Part shown: positions 13,092 through 13,278 of the stretch, piece by piece | Position numbering within the stretch: position 1 is the first letter of the stretch | How the letters are laid out: each line of letters starts with the position of its first letter | Assembly: GCA_047975545.1 (NCBI GenBank) | Contig: JBKEDS010000057.1 | Coordinates: 1-13,278 of the forward strand | Direction: 5' to 3' | Source of the DNA: JBKEDS01 sp047975545 | GTDB lineage: Bacteria > Bacteroidota > Bacteroidia > Flavobacteriales > Flavobacteriaceae | Length of the DNA: 13,278 nucleotides | Made by a program: the position numbers and the translations under genes | Notes under the pieces: model-generated | Told to the model about the DNA's origin: nothing | The model's database searches: none | The model's input: only the letters and a program-made list of their open reading frames with translations

Positions 13092-13230
13092 AGTGATAAA
13101 ACGAAACCATAACCATAAAATAAACGCCTGTGCTTAACCGAAAAGTTTTTGTTGCGGCAAATTATTAATGTTTAGCTATATTCCGAAATCGGCCTTATTC
13201 CTAAATAAATTTGCCCCTAAAATACAGTAT

Positions 13231-13262
13231 AAAAAAAGCCCACTCTAAAATAGAATGGGCTT
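13231..13262 (-). terminator. Terminator for a minus-strand gene right of the window
   Basis: Read on the minus strand, AAGCCCATTCT (13262-13252) pairs with 13246-13236 with one mismatch around a 5-base loop and is followed by a run of seven T. It should end a transcript entering from beyond the right edge. Confidence 0.8.
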
Positions 13263-13278
13263 AATGCTATACAAAAGA

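Overview
The window reads as chromosomal DNA from a member of the Flavobacteriaceae (Bacteroidota). The evidence is the type IX secretion C-terminal domain on the protein at 375-1040, Bacteroidota promoters (TTTG, about 20 bases, then TAnnTTTG) in front of several genes, a DUF4292 lipoprotein, a SPOR protein with an HU-like N-terminus, and low GC outside the first 183 bases. Identities come from reading the translations; no database search was run.

Left edge (1-1640): the GC-rich tail of an OmpA-family outer-membrane protein ends in a strong terminator. It is followed by a small type IX secretion cargo protein and a small lipoprotein of unknown function. Centre left (1657-7028): a co-directional run of cell-envelope genes contains a polysaccharide flippase, dUTPase (dut), a secreted TPR protein, a DUF4292 lipoprotein and an EnvC-like coiled-coil protein whose LytM domain has lost its metal ligands. 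The first two genes are 1 base apart and the last three are nearly touching, which suggests one or two operons joining surface-glycan export, outer-membrane lipoprotein handling and cell-wall remodelling.

Centre right (7147-11490): an SPFH-GYF protein converges on a SPOR-domain membrane protein across a bidirectional terminator. dprA (DNA uptake and processing) is divergent from the SPOR gene and converges on trpS, with the two stop codons sharing a TTAA. trpS has a near-consensus promoter.

Right end (about 11640-13070): an accessory block holds two compact type II toxin-antitoxin modules facing each other, a MazE/MazF-like pair on + and a ParD/ParE-like pair on -. Each has its own promoter with a palindromic operator over the -7 element. 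Each module is bracketed by inward-facing copies of a short motif (CCAA, a 6-8 base spacer, then nTATAA). Where the modules meet, two copies form the arms of a 137-base imperfect inverted repeat. This looks like an array of small cassettes separated by a structured element, somewhat like an integron cassette array, although no recombinase is present in the window and the attC core is not obvious. This is the most unusual feature of the window. Beyond it are a 20-base palindrome and a terminator belonging to a minus-strand gene outside the window.
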